NCBI GenBank assembly: GCA_037179335.1 | Contig: JAKZHN010000007.1 | Coordinates: 1,488,001-1,552,000, forward strand | Origin: Cyclaneusma minus | Lineage: Eukaryota; Ascomycota; Leotiomycetes; Marthamycetales; Marthamycetaceae | Length of the DNA: 64,000 nt | Reading direction: 5' to 3' | Shown: positions 25,576-37,122 of the stretch, in pieces | How the letters are laid out: every line of letters begins with the position of its first letter | Numbering within the stretch: position 1 is the stretch's first letter | Program-made: the position numbers and the translations under genes | The notes under the pieces: generated by a model | Seen by the model: only the letters and a program-made list of their open reading frames with translations | The model's database searches: none | Told to the model about the DNA's origin: nothing

Positions 25576-26378
25576 GGAGTGTGAGCCTGTCGGTAGCTTG
25601 GGCTGAGGGAGAGGTGTGGGAGGGGAATGATGGAGGTTGAATGTTTGCGCCATGATATTGAAATTGATGATACCTATTACCTGCCAGTACTAGTCCTCCT
25701 GTGAAGCATGGATTTGAGCATGGGATTTTCCTGGTAGTGGCTATGTGCTTTTTGAAGGGAAACGCTAATTGCATCTGGAGTTTTGAAATTGTATACAGAT
25801 CAAACCTACTCAAGAAAATCTCTACCGCAGCTTTAGTCCTCTTTTTCCTCCCAACGATTAGATAAATTCCAAGTAATTTGGATATTTAAATGTTCTAAAT
25901 GACTGAGAGTATTCAAGTATTTCAGAGTATCTCAGAGTGTTCCAGATATTTAAGAGTATTCCAAATAACTGGAAATATTCCAGATTGTTAGAAGTATTCC
26001 AGACAATTCGTAATATTGAAAATTCCAGGTGACTGGGAGTATTCCAAGGGATTAGGGATTCCGAATAATATTACCAATTAAGGGGCTTAGGGCAATAGAG
26101 CTATTTCTCAAACAGGCTTACTTTTCATGCGATTTCAAAACTCCAGATGCGATTGGGCAATTCCCTTGAATCACAATGGATATTGGATGGAAGCCCACTA
26201 GTAGTGAGGTGTTTACCCAGTTGCCGAACAGCACCAGATCGCGTTGAGATCTTAATTAGTACCAACTTGAATTATGTAAGAAGCGATATGTTGTGGCCTT
26301 GTTGTGGTTTGCGGCACAGCAGCATCTCCGCACAACCCACTTCACTTTGTCTTACTCTCACAAATCATCCCCAGAACC
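25576..26378. other. Intergenic region with 19-bp repeat array
   Basis: Non-coding DNA holding the degenerate repeat array listed at 25861-26075, followed by AT-rich sequence and the promoter of the broken gene at 26379. Confidence 0.5.
25861..26075 (+). repeat. Degenerate 18-19 bp tandem repeat, locus 1
   Basis: About ten diverged units with consensus close to GAGTATTCCAAATAACTGG. Clear 19-bp steps are seen at AGAGTATTCC, GGAAATATTCC and AGAAGTATTCC between 25950 and 26010. The same unit, in the same orientation, recurs near 48.5, 49.0 and 63.3 kb. Confidence 0.75.
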
Positions 26379-27274
26379 ATGACAACCAGTTCACCCCACT
26401 CCGAACTACTAGAGGCTCTGAAAGAGTTATACACGCTTCCTATTGACGTCGATGCATTTAAGCCCGCAGATTTGCGACAACCAGATGCCAGCACCGGCAG
26501 ATATGCTGCCAGTGAAATTAACGCAGCCGCAGCGAAGGCCGCCGGCTACTCAGATGCTGCCATAGATCTCATGTACCGGCTACCATACCTTGAAACCGAG
26601 GACAACAGGACCGAATCCTTCCCAGCACCCGCCCCATAAGCTATCTTGGGTCTGAAAAGGACGAAACCGACTTTGAGGAAAGACGCGAGATGCTCAACGA
26701 TTTTTGATGCTTGCATCCGCTATCAGACTCACATAGGTCTGGTGCGCATGGAGAAGGAGACATATTAATCTACGATGTCGATACCAGTAAGTGTGTTTAT
26801 GCTTCGCGCCTCTTACGAGTTTCCGTCAATCCTGGTACCTATCGAACTGTATGTTTAGAGCTGATGACACATTGGAGGCCTTGGGAAGACAATGAGCCCG
26901 ACATTGATGATTACTTCCACGTGCCTACACGACCGGTACGTGAAGTCTTGGATCCCATCATCGAAATCTTTCGGCGCCTCGAGTACTTGCCGACGCCCGA
27001 GGGCCTTAAATGGAATGATGTTCAGGGCGAGCCACCTGATCATCTAGGCGAAGGTTGGAAAGAGGCTTGGAGGACCTATGTTGCACGCTTCCAGGCGTTA
27101 CGCAAGTTGAAAGACCTGTATCTCGAATATGGCTGGGATCCTGCTGCCAAGACTCAAGAAAACTTTCGGAAAAGCGAGTTTTCGGAGAGAAGACAGGAGT
27201 ATTGGGAGACTGTTGTTGAGCCATTGATTGAGCGGAATGATAAGGCAGCTGAGGCGGCTCGTGGTGAGCGGTAG
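26379..27274 (+). pseudogene. Broken gene of an unnamed fungal family
   Basis: Three blocks look like parts of one protein. Block 1 (26379-26636) starts MTTSSPHSELLEAL after a good ATG context and ends at TAA. Block 2 (about 26627-26706) reads SYLGSEKDETDFEERREM in another frame and meets TGA. Block 3 (about 26735-27274) reads GAHGEGDILIYDVDT, then crosses a sound intron (26776-26847, GTAAGT..TTTAG) to KLMTHWRPWEDNEPD, and runs to REVLDPIIEIFRRLEYLPTP and a stop. Between blocks 2 and 3 a third frame encodes LMLASAIRLT before a TAG, so at least three frame breaks fall within about 130 bp. No GT..AG pair bridges them. I read this as a recent pseudogene, or a gene damaged by sequencing error near the T5 run at 26700. 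Function unknown. Confidence 0.6.
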
Positions 27275-28699
27275 GCCTGAGATGCGAAGATCTGCTGTGT
27301 CTCTGCAAATCAAGCCTTGGGAGCGAATACCAGGTCTCGGGCAATTCAGTGGCCCAGTGAATTTGTCCCAAGTTGGAATTGCTGGTATTTTCAATATGTT
27401 GAAAGGTGCGGCTTAGTCCAGAAACCCAAAGCAATGGCTATCTTTGTCTGCGTTTCTTGTCTTCCTTTAATAGAGGCTATGTAAGTTACTAGTTTAGTGG
27501 CCAGGAGGGAAAGGAGCATCAATTTGATGTAACTCTACAGGTTGCTAGTTGGTAGTTTAACATTCGTATAGTAAAAGAGTTCTAATTGTCTCAAGGCTAG
27601 TCGACAGAACCATCTAGCCATTGACCAAGTCAAGCAAACCTTAGAGGAAGTTTGAACTGGACGTAGATGTTTGCTTCAGAAAAGCCAAAAACCTGTTTCG
27701 ATAGCATGAAAGATCAACCCAAGCAAAAAGAGTGATTCGGCTAACAGGTTCTATCACGGCACGTGCCTTAAGAGCTGGCTTCGGCCAGGCTTCTCTCGGC
27801 TAAAGAGCCTGATGGGCAACAGCCTTGGGAGCGATGAGCATATAGCTGCTCCGCGTCTCCGCATTCTCCGTCCCCTCTCCATAATGGCACTATTGGCCAG
27901 TTGACTCAATCACCACCATCCAGATTCCAACGGAAGCGCGCTATGATTTGAGGCCACGAGGAACCGCATGTCGCTACGTTCCTCAGTACGGCAATAGACC
28001 TTGACCAATGGCCTTTCCGCCCACGGTGTCAGCGCTGCTGGAGCCACCGAGATATCCTCCAATCTCCATAACGACGTGACCACTCAATTTGATGACCGGC
28101 GTCTGGATTCCAAAGGAACTGTTAAGGATAGCCACGGTTGCTCTGAACTTTGAGGACATCCAAGGGCTGGATTTATTGTGGAGGATTCTATGATGGACGA
28201 TTGCAGAGCGATGCTGCTGCTGAAAGACATCAAAGACTGCCCGTACTTGAATGAAACCAGTTCTGTTCTTTCTTCCAAGTATTTGAAGAGGCCATCTAAG
28301 TCAAGATTGCCCTGGCATCTTCGTCCAAAGCTATGCGAGCCCATGGTGGAGTCCGTCTGTGCTCGTCAATTTCAAGAGTCAAAGAGGAGATGGCCACAAC
28401 AACCGACGATGCTGCCATCTTCGTCTTCAATGATGTCGACACTGCCACGGACGGTGCCAATATCTCGCACCCACATGAATTTCTCCTCGCTTCAATCACC
28501 ATCTTCCCTCCATCCTCTGTCGCCTCCCAATCCACAACGTCGACACTGCCAACATTGCCACTCAGATCCTCTGATCTCGCACCTCCCAGATACAACCACG
28601 TGACCAGCACATCCTTCGAAATCCTTCAAGTTCGTACCTCCCTCCACCTCAAAATCCCAAATCAACATCTCCCAGGTCGCTTGCTAACCCAGCTCCAGC
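27275..28699. other. Intergenic region, no gene seen
   Basis: No supported coding region. Two overlapping frames of 141-160 codons at 28178-28815 have no domain and run into the real small gene at 28700, so they are treated as its upstream region. Confidence 0.45.
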
Positions 28700-28984
28700 A
28701 TGTGCCTCCGAATCATCGCAATATGCTACGAGTGCGACATATTCACCTTCTCCCCCTGGGGTCTATGCAAGGAGCGACAACTCCTCGGATCAGATGCACC
28801 CTGCTCCCATCGTAAGACGGAGCGGGGCACGCACTTGCTCTGCGACAATTGTTGCGCTACGATGGAGGCTTCTGCTGCCGAGGAGGAGGCTGCTGCTGCT
28901 GCTGCTGCTGAGGAGGAGGAAGAAGCCGTCGCCGAGGAGGAGGAGGAGGAGGAGGCTGAGGTGGACGGAGACAAGCAGAAGTGA
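28700..28984 (+). CDS. Small cysteine-rich protein, copy 2, with acidic tail
   Basis: A 94-aa single-exon protein. The first ~55 residues carry Cys at 2, 9, 13, 23, 36, 49, 52 and 53 with SPWGLC and CDNCC motifs, matching the Cys and Trp spacing of the protein at 25363-25575. Residues ~55-94 are an Ala/Glu run (EEE and AAAA blocks) encoded by GAG and GCT microsatellites, a likely recent expansion. No signal peptide is visible. It may be a small zinc-binding protein, but the function is unknown. Confidence 0.6.
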   Translation: MCLRIIAICYECDIFTFSPWGLCKERQLLGSDAPCSHRKTERGTHLLCDNCCATMEASAAEEEAAAAAAAEEEEEAVAEEEEEEEAEVDGDKQK

Positions 28985-31512
28985 ACCGACAAAGGTGAGA
29001 TATGCCCAATAAACAACCGAAAGATGAGGAACTGATCGGAATGCAGCAGAGTGCTTCTTTCTTCTTTTATTCGCTGGCTGGGTGTGTTTGTGCGAAGATG
29101 GGGGTTAGGGGGTGCATGGTCTTTTTTCGCTGCCAGACTTCCACTTGTTGGCTTACGGGCCTTATGAAATAAAGAAGATCCTCTTTTCACGTTTATTGCC
29201 CTTTGAATGCGACATGGTGAATTGAAAACAAAACGACCAATTACTTTCAAGCGTCGATTCGGTGCTCAGGGCAATGGTGTCGCTTTTGTTTGCGCAGTTT
29301 GTTCTGGAGGCCTTTGACTGACTACGGCATCAAGATCTGTAATTTTGAGATGCTTCTGGATAAGCTGAGTCTTTGTGACCGTAGATCGCTCTTGAATGGC
29401 CCACCTGTCGCCCTGTATATATGGCTCTCTGTGTAGCGGTACTGAAAGTCCATCGGCCTTGGCCTGCTCTAGCTTGCATGTGGACCGTCGAGGATAAACG
29501 ACTTCAAAGGGTCCGAAAGCTCTCCCCGGTGGGTGAGTTCCCAAGCTGCACCGCTGTGCTTGGAAATATACTGGACAATGGATTGTTTTCTTCTCTATTC
29601 CACCTGATGAGCTATAGGACAAACAAGCTCCTTGGTCTTTGTCTTGAGATGTAGGTGGTTGTTTTTATTTCTTCCTGCGTTGTTATGGCAGCTGGATATT
29701 CGGGAACGAGGAGATTGTGAGATATCAGGGATATTGGAGATCTTCCGTCTTTCTTCGTGTCCCAGGAAATGTATTGAGATAATGGGAATTGATGCTGGAT
29801 TCCGGCACTCATAAGAGTTCTGTATTCAACGGTCAGCGTCAGAGAGTTCTTAAGAGTTGAGGACACGGAGGGGGCATTCTGCTGGTCTCATCGGGTACAC
29901 TGGTTTCAGCGGCTCGCAGAGCGATACATATTATGCTGCTGCGGAAAGACCGATTACAGTGAGTCCCGAGGGATCTCATGACCTCCGCCTTCAACGGCTG
30001 TCTCTGTCACGGCATAGTGGATTTCTAGTACTTTAGAAATTCCTCAGAGGATGCACAAAAATGCAGTTGTAGTGGCTTGGATAGGTGTTCTGCATTGCCT
30101 TGGTGATCCAAGTCCTCTGCTTCGAGGTCTCCACCACCCTGTATGACACTGATGCAGCCCAAGTGTGCGAAACCCAGCTGAATGGCAATCTTGACGAGTG
30201 GGTGACATTTGCGATGTACTGCAGGGCACAAACAATACCTGCCGTCATTTCCGCGCAGATAGGACCGCCAGGAAGTGCGACGTGAGGTGAGTGTAGAGAG
30301 GTCGGCGGCGACATAGACAGCGCTGTGCTGTAGAATGGGATGAACAAAGGTCCGTTTGACCAAGCTCGGAGGAGGCACTACTTCAATCAGCTTGATACAA
30401 TGGTTTCAGACTTTCAGGTCTTTAGACTGTTGAGGGCTCCAGGAGCTCGTGACCAGCTTCTTCAAAGCCACCTGGGTCTTGGTGACCGATGCATCTTCAC
30501 CTGGTCTCGATGTTCGGATTCAACATGGCGTTTTCTGCTCCCAGCTTCACCTTTTAGGCCCAGCGCGCGAAATGATTGAGCACAACTGCTTCGGATGAGC
30601 CACAACATGAGATCGCTTGAGCCTCTTCACCGTGGCGTCTGTAAGTTTACCCCAGATTTCCAAATGGCGCTAGTAGGTACCCAGACATGCGGTCTGCGGG
30701 ATGGGTTACACCAAGCCTCAGGGGGTCCAACGACATGCCAAGACTTTCGAACTTCATGGACTTGGAGAACTCGAGATAATTGACTGGGAAAAGGTTCTTA
30801 GCAACAAACTATTCAGGGGATTCTCAAGCTGGTGCTCACACGCGCTGCGGTTGTTTTCGAACGTTTTTTTAATGTGTTGTGGGGGAGTGGGAAGGGTCAA
30901 GCGTGGGTGACAGGCTCAAGGACGGATAGTAACACCCCAGCAAGCTCGACTCGAATGCCTTTCTTTGCCATGGCGGTGGGGATCCTAAAGAGCTTTCGTA
31001 ATTTGTCAATATTGAGGCACAAGGAGTAGGAGGGAGGAGATATCAGAGGGAATAGTAGACCAAAACACTTGGGTCAGAGCTCCACATTGCTGTCGAGGCA
31101 CAGAGGCCAGGAAGACCAGAGCAACCAGATAGAATAGATCAAAACATACCGATAGCTAAGATAAAATCAACAACTGCATGTAAACATCGCTTCCGCTACC
31201 GTGAGCAAGGCTGAAATCATCGAGGCTGTCTCTCTTGGGAACCGCTCCGCTAAAAATCTCCTGCCACACCCTCCCGCTGCGCACCCACCGCATCCTCCTC
31301 CCACATCTGCACACAACGCTGACCACAACAACTCTCGTCTTCTACTTTTGCAGACACAGCACCCCTGCACACGACCAGAACCAACACTCTGATCATCCGC
31401 TTTCCTCCCGATTGCTGTTACCAGCTAAGTATAACCCGCCGAGCTCGTCCGGCTCATCAATTGCTTCGTACAATCCAGATACCTTCTGATATCGAGATTC
31501 AACGGGCTCACA
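28985..31512. other. Intergenic region, no gene supported
   Basis: Several 60-120-codon frames occur on both strands but none begins with a convincing ATG, joins across good splice sites, or shows a known domain. A minus-strand frame at 30025-30378 is the most protein-like, but I do not recognise it. The right end, from about 31200, should be the F-box gene promoter. Confidence 0.4.
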
Positions 31513-34289
31513 ATGGTGTTCATGATACGTTTGCCGGTTCCACCTCACTTGAGGACGAATCGCAATCTCGCACAGCCCGCTGCAGCCATGGAGAGTGAGC
31601 AGTCCAATACCAAGATGTCGAAGCGCACTCTGGCAGAGCCCGAAGCAGCTATGGAGGACCAATACAATATGGGTCCTCGCAAGCGCGCAAAGCATACTCA
31701 CCCTGAGCCGACTCCAATCACCATTGAGGTTCAAGCTTCTAGTACCAAGGCCACAAAGGGCAAGAAGCGTAACTACGAAGAACCCACCCCAGCCATCGAT
31801 CAAGGTCAAGACGCCGCAATGCGTAAGACAAAGCGCGCCAAGCCGACTCCAACGATCATTGAGGCTCAAGCTTCCAGTACCAATGCCACAAAGGGCAAGA
31901 AGCGTAGCTACGAAGAACCCACCCCAACCATCGATCAAGGTCAAGACGCCGCAGTGCGTAAGACAAAGCGCGCCAAGCGCGACCACCAAGGTCAAGCTCA
32001 TGATGATGATGATGATGATGATCACATGAGTGATGCGCCGGCCTCGTCCCCCAGCAAGCAAACATATCCCGTTGACCCGCTGTCCTTGCTCCCCACTTCT
32101 CCAGACGATGATCAACCGGCTTCGCTCTCCACGCTTCCAGTTGAGGTAAGATTCCCATCCTCATCCCCGTCCACGCTTGCTTGTCGCGCTTGGTCAACTC
32201 TTCCCACCCCACGAGCCCGTCTTGTATGCTTGGCTGAGTGTTTGCTTGGTCGATGCCCTCAATTGGCTCTTCACCACATCACCCTGTCTGCAAACCACTT
32301 GCGCTGCTTTGTTTGGTGCCTGCGCTTGCCTTTCACTGCTCTCTATCAACAATTTGCTCTTGCCGGCCTGCTGACAAAGTCATTCAAACAGATTACTCAG
32401 AAGATTGCTGAGTTCCTCCCGAACAATAAAGATGTGGTCAACTTCATCCTCGTCAACAAGCCGATCTCCAGCAAGATCCGCGAGGACAACAGTTTCTGGC
32501 GCGTTCGCTTCCTCCAGGTGTTCGATGACACTTTCTCCGACTATGGAAAGACCGGATTGAGCGCTGCCCAACTTCAGGAGTACAAAGACAAGTTGGAGCA
32601 GAGGCTCAAGTCGCTGAAGACTCATACTGATTTCAGCCGTCTTGGTAGTGGTGGCCACCGTCGCGAGCAGAAGGCATTGGTACTTATGCTGCGTGACATG
32701 ATCAAAGGTGAGCATTCTCTCATACCTTTGTTCCACGCCGCTTCCTGTCTCCTCTGGATTCCTTGCGAGGGGTCATTTGGTTTTCCCCTCTTTCATAGCA
32801 GCTCTACTCACACAAGACAGAATCCAATGCGCAGAAAGGTGGCGACGCCCGCAACCACAAATTCTTTGAACAACTCGTCGGCAGGTGCGCCGAAGCGATC
32901 GATCCTTGCAGCCCCCGAAAGAACACCAAGGGCAAATCCAAGCTTGTCAAAGGGAAGGCGACGGGTACCAACCTCGTTGATCTTGGCCCCAGCCTCGATA
33001 TTTTCAGGGCCAAGGTCATCCAGGAGCTGGCTGAAGCTCCCACGCAGACGCAGGGGCGCACCCGCGCCAGCAAGAAGAATGTCATCGACGATCGTAATAT
33101 GAGCCACGATATGATCGACATTACCAGAGCCGTGCAGCTCTGCCTCGCCCACATTTCCTGGATGCCTGACCTCTGTGTCACTCCCTCTCCCCACATCGAC
33201 GTTTCCCAACGACTGATGTATGTCGGCCTTGAAGACCAACTGTTCGACCAGATGTGCGCGGATAAGCCGGACCTCAACTGGTTCCTTCATGCAGTGAACT
33301 TTTGGCGTTTCCACATGAAGAACCAGGCCGAAGGTGGCCTCGGATGGTGCTATCCCGAGTTGCCGGGAACAAGCCTTCCCAGGGCTTGGCTGGGTAAGCT
33401 GAAGGAAGGCACTGAAGCCTTGGCTCCGCGCTGGAAGGGTGCCTCTGGTATGTCCCCAGTGCTCAAGATGTGTGTTGGTGCCATGTACTGATAGCAACCA
33501 TAGCATACCTCCAGCGAAAAGATCTCCGGAAGCTTCGCGAAGGCCGCAGTGCGCACGGCGGGACCTACAATCCGCAGGATAGGAGTCTTGAGGAGGCAGA
33601 TGAAGAGTCGGTCAGCTTTCCGGACATCTTCGAGCGAGATGGCGAGAATATTTTCGAGGTAAGCTTGCAGTCCTGCCTCGGTCCCTCACTCTTTCTTTGG
33701 CACCCATCTCCCGTCTCCTGTGTTCCACTACATCCCTCCCTAGACCATCTCAACTAACCACATGCTTGCTCCACAGGACATGACCTTCGACTTTTCTCCT
33801 AGCGTCGCCAAGCGCATGCCGTGGCTGGACGAATTCGAACACTATCTCGAGTCCGAACCTTCGGCTCAGAATTCCGCCGGCGAACCCCTTCAGTTCTCTG
33901 CAGTCGACGGTGAAGGCCAGACCTACGCAGGCCGTATTCATGCTCTACCTCCTCAGCAAGGCATCCCTGGTTTCCAGAGGTTTTCAATGATGCGTTACCA
34001 CATGACTGCCGAGAACGACGAAGATCAACCCAACGCCGGAAACAACCCCAGTGCTGAGGGCTCTGAACTCGACACAGACACGATCTCCGAAGAACCAATT
34101 GACATCGACAATATCGACTACGGTGATATGTGGGCATACGAGGGCATGATCATTCCCGGCGGCAACATTATCATGGGACGCTGGTGGAGCCCAGGCGACA
34201 ATCTGAATGATGGTACCGCGTACAGTGGACCATTCTGTTACTGGCGAGTTAACGACGATGAGGCCATGCCGGTACCGGAGAAGAAATGA
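31513..34289 (+). CDS. F-box protein
   Basis: Likely substrate adaptor of an SCF ubiquitin ligase. Five exons fit: 31513-32145, 32392-32707, 32821-33447, 33504-33658 and 33777-34289, about 747 aa, with consistent phases. The F-box is built across the first junction: LPVE (exon 1) plus ITQKIAEFLPNNKDVVNF (exon 2), near residues 208-250. The C-terminal part (YEGMIIPGGNIIMGRWWSP, then AYSGPFCYWRV) matches the tail of a widespread ascomycete F-box family. The N-terminal ~200 residues are low in complexity, with two tandem 45-aa copies around KGKKR.YEEPTP (135-bp DNA repeat at 31731-32000) and a Gly-Gln-Ala-His stretch before a D8 run; the KKR clusters suggest nuclear localisation. Intron 1 (246 bp) is open and a multiple of three, so retention would still code. 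An alternative start is ATG at 31588. Confidence 0.87.
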
Positions 34290-34954
34290 TTTGAGATGCC
34301 GCTCATCATACTCCGTATCATCCCTTAGCTTCCCATGGTCGGCTTTATCGACCGTGTGGATTTGTCTTTGTGGTTTGAAATATCGACACGCGGCCCACCA
34401 TACTTTCTAACAGCCTTTGCTTTCCATGGCCGGCTGTAACGACTGGTGGATTTGTCTTTGGCAGCACTTCCTACCTATATCAGCCATAACAGCGGTGGAC
34501 CATTGCAACGACTTGGTGCCCCGCAATATACTATACGTATACCTCACGAAGCCTGGCTGAACTTCTCTCTCTCGACACCACCTACCACCTATTACATAAT
34601 ACGGATCGAATGGCATACTTGAAAAGCGGCGCATACGAAACGAACGAGCGTTCGATGGTCTCCATTTCGACCAACTTACCACACATGGACTGACTGCAAC
34701 ATACACTTCCTTTTCCAGCGAATAAATGCCTCCCATCCACTTCAGCCGGCGGTACTGTCTCCCCATCCATTATGGGAGAAGTGTGGGGTGCTGGCTGAAG
34801 TGGGTGGGATGGTCTCGGTGCTGCACTGGTCGTGATTCGCGAATCGGTCCTGACAATGCGGTCCATCCGCAACACCTCTGGGCTCCGCCTCCCAACCCAT
34901 TCTGTTTCGAGTTGCTTTCTCCTATCTCTTCGATATACTGGCGCACTGCACTTC

Positions 34955-35075
34955 GGCGCTTCTCTTTGCGCTTCTCTTTGCGCTTCTCTCTTCGGCTTCG
35001 ACTCTTCGGCGCTTTTCTACCACGGCGCTTTTCAACTTCGGCGCTTCTCTTTGCGCTTCTTCACGACTTCTCCTG
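34955..35075 (+). repeat. Short GCGCTTCTCTTT tandem array
   Basis: Five to six imperfect copies of a 12-22 bp unit rich in CTTC and GCGCTT. Confidence 0.65.
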
Positions 35076-35539
35076 CATCGGAGGAACAGTTGGGAATACC
35101 CTGGCGTTCATGGGCTCGGGCATTTCAACTTTAAAAAAAAAAAAAAACGAGGAACAGGCGGTGCTTTGGTGGGCTGGGCATTAGGATGGATCGTCTGTAC
35201 CGAGGGGTTTGGGCAGCCGCTAGGTACACGGATGGATTGCTCTTCCTAACACTGTCAACCGAATTGAAGCCTCATTCCTTTAAATCAGTATATGTTGCTT
35301 GTGTGATGATTATGTGAATGCTTGAATGGAAGAAGAAGGCTGCTGACCTGAATAACTAAGTGGATTGTCATGTGCTTAGCGAATGGACGAGCAACTGTTC
35401 CTTTCCACTAAATGGTCCTCATTCAAAAAGAAACCTGAGGCTGTGTAATCGTCCACAAACCTTCGAAGGGTCGACTGTATTTACTATTTATATAGTCTTT
35501 CTGGTGCTGCTGGAGCTGTAGAGGTCATCAGCAGCAGTT

Positions 35540-36910
35540 TATAGGAGTGCGACCATTCACACAAGATGCCATCGACAGCAGAGCCGTCCAGAAACACCAG
35601 TACAACCCTCCTAGTCGATGCGAACCGGTGAGGGAAAGAAAGGGTTTACTTACCTCACTATCGGATGTGCTATTAGCAGTCTGCACATAGTACTGTGATC
35701 ATTCACACAAAATGACATCGACAGCAGTTCCCTCCTAACGACACCAGAAACAGTGCTTTAGCCGTTCGGCGGTGTTCCCAAATCCAGCTTTAAAGCATTG
35801 AATTACCTATAAATAGTCCTTCTCCATCCCCTACTTCGAACCCTCATAGAATCCGAAATTTGGAAGTTCCATATGATGAATCGACTCTCCTAAAACAGTC
35901 AGCCGCTGCTCAATCTTGTACGAGAACGGAGCAAGAAGAACCTCTTGAGTCTCCAAGGAGATCAGCTAAACAGAAGATACCGACTTCGACGAACACGCAG
36001 ACAAACCGGAGACTTTTGCAAGACAGCAAGGGGTGCCATCGACAGCAGCTCTGTCGAACGACACCAGAACAATGCTTATTTTCAGCGGTGGTCTTCAAGC
36101 CAGCTTCAGGGCGGTACATTACCTATAAAAAGTCACTTTGGGCCCTCTACTTTGAACCTCATAGATCCAAACTGGCTTTCAAAGGTTCTATTGAGCGAGA
36201 AAGCTTTCCTAAGACAGCCCATCACCCAATTTTGTACGTGGAGGTGGCAGGCAAAACCCACGTGTCCTTTTTTTTTTAAAAAAAAAGAAACCATTCGATC
36301 TCCAAGGAAATCAGATACACGGAAATAGTGGCTTTCGATTGAGTGATAGACATACCTGGGGCTTTTCAGCAGAATGCCATCGACGACAGCAGTTCCTTCG
36401 AACGACACCAGAACAATGCTTCCGGAGGTAGTGTGAAAGCCAGCTTCAGAGCTGTACATCATTATCATCATTATCATCATTATAAATAATCCTTGGGGAT
36501 CCTCCATTTCGAATCTCATAAATCCTCACAACTGAAGTACGGGAGATTTGAGCTTCCTTCCCCAAGACAGCCAGCTCCTCAACCTTGCACAAGAACGTGA
36601 AGGTCTCTTCCTGGGCCTCTTCGGTCTTGGAGGAAATCAAGTAGATGGAGAATATTGGCCTCGAGTGACGGACAGACAGACTGGGGACTTTGGCAAGGGA
36701 TGTTGTCGACAGCAGTTCTGTCTAGAGAGGCTAGAACCAGACTTCGACCGCCCATGCTGCTGCTTTGCTGCTTTTGGTGGAGACTGTAGGCATGATCAGC
36801 AGCAGTCTATGAGAGAGATACAGGCCCATACCACACCTGCCCTACTTGAATTGGACTGTAAAACAAGGGAAGTCCCACACCATCAAACCAAGTTCCAATG
36901 ATTTTCAATT
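35540..36910 (+). repeat. Degenerate macrosatellite, units of about 330 bp
   Basis: The anchor TGCCATCGACAGCAG recurs at about 35568, 35714, 36036, 36376 and 36704, giving spacings of 146, 322, 340 and 328 bp. Other parts repeat in step: AACGACACCAGAACAATGCTT, then CAGCTTCAGAGC, TATAAATA-like boxes, then a CTCCAAGGAAATCAG block. Units are perhaps 60-70% alike and no unit has a conserved reading frame. An ATCATT microsatellite lies inside at 36458-36482 and a T10-A9 run at 36270-36288. Confidence 0.75.
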
Positions 36911-37122
36911 CAACTTGTAGTCACACACTATGCAACCACCAATCCCGTTCGCACATGAAAAGCAAAGGGGGGTTCAACTTTCAAGGAAATTTGTCTTTTC
37001 TCTGATGATGCAGTCCGCGGTTCAGAAGAGTGCCTACTGCTTTCCCGCAAAACGCCAACGCAAAAAGTATGTGCCTAGGAACCACTTGACCTCTATCACG
37101 GGCCCATTCCCGCCTCTTCCCT

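Larger units (their letters stand above)
34290..37122. other. Repeat-rich intergenic region
   Basis: No gene seen. It holds a roughly 40-bp direct repeat (34329-34371 and 34420-34459, GTGGATTTGTCTTTG core), a short CTTCGGCGCTTCTCTTTG array and the ~330-bp macrosatellite listed separately. Confidence 0.6.

Noticed and set aside
28333..28815. 160-codon frame overlapping the second Cys-rich gene
   Set aside because: No domain; overlaps a frame with better start context and family similarity.
31393..32115. 240-codon minus-strand frame with repeated LTHCGVLTLIDGW
   Set aside because: It is the mirror of the 135-bp repeat inside the F-box gene's first exon.
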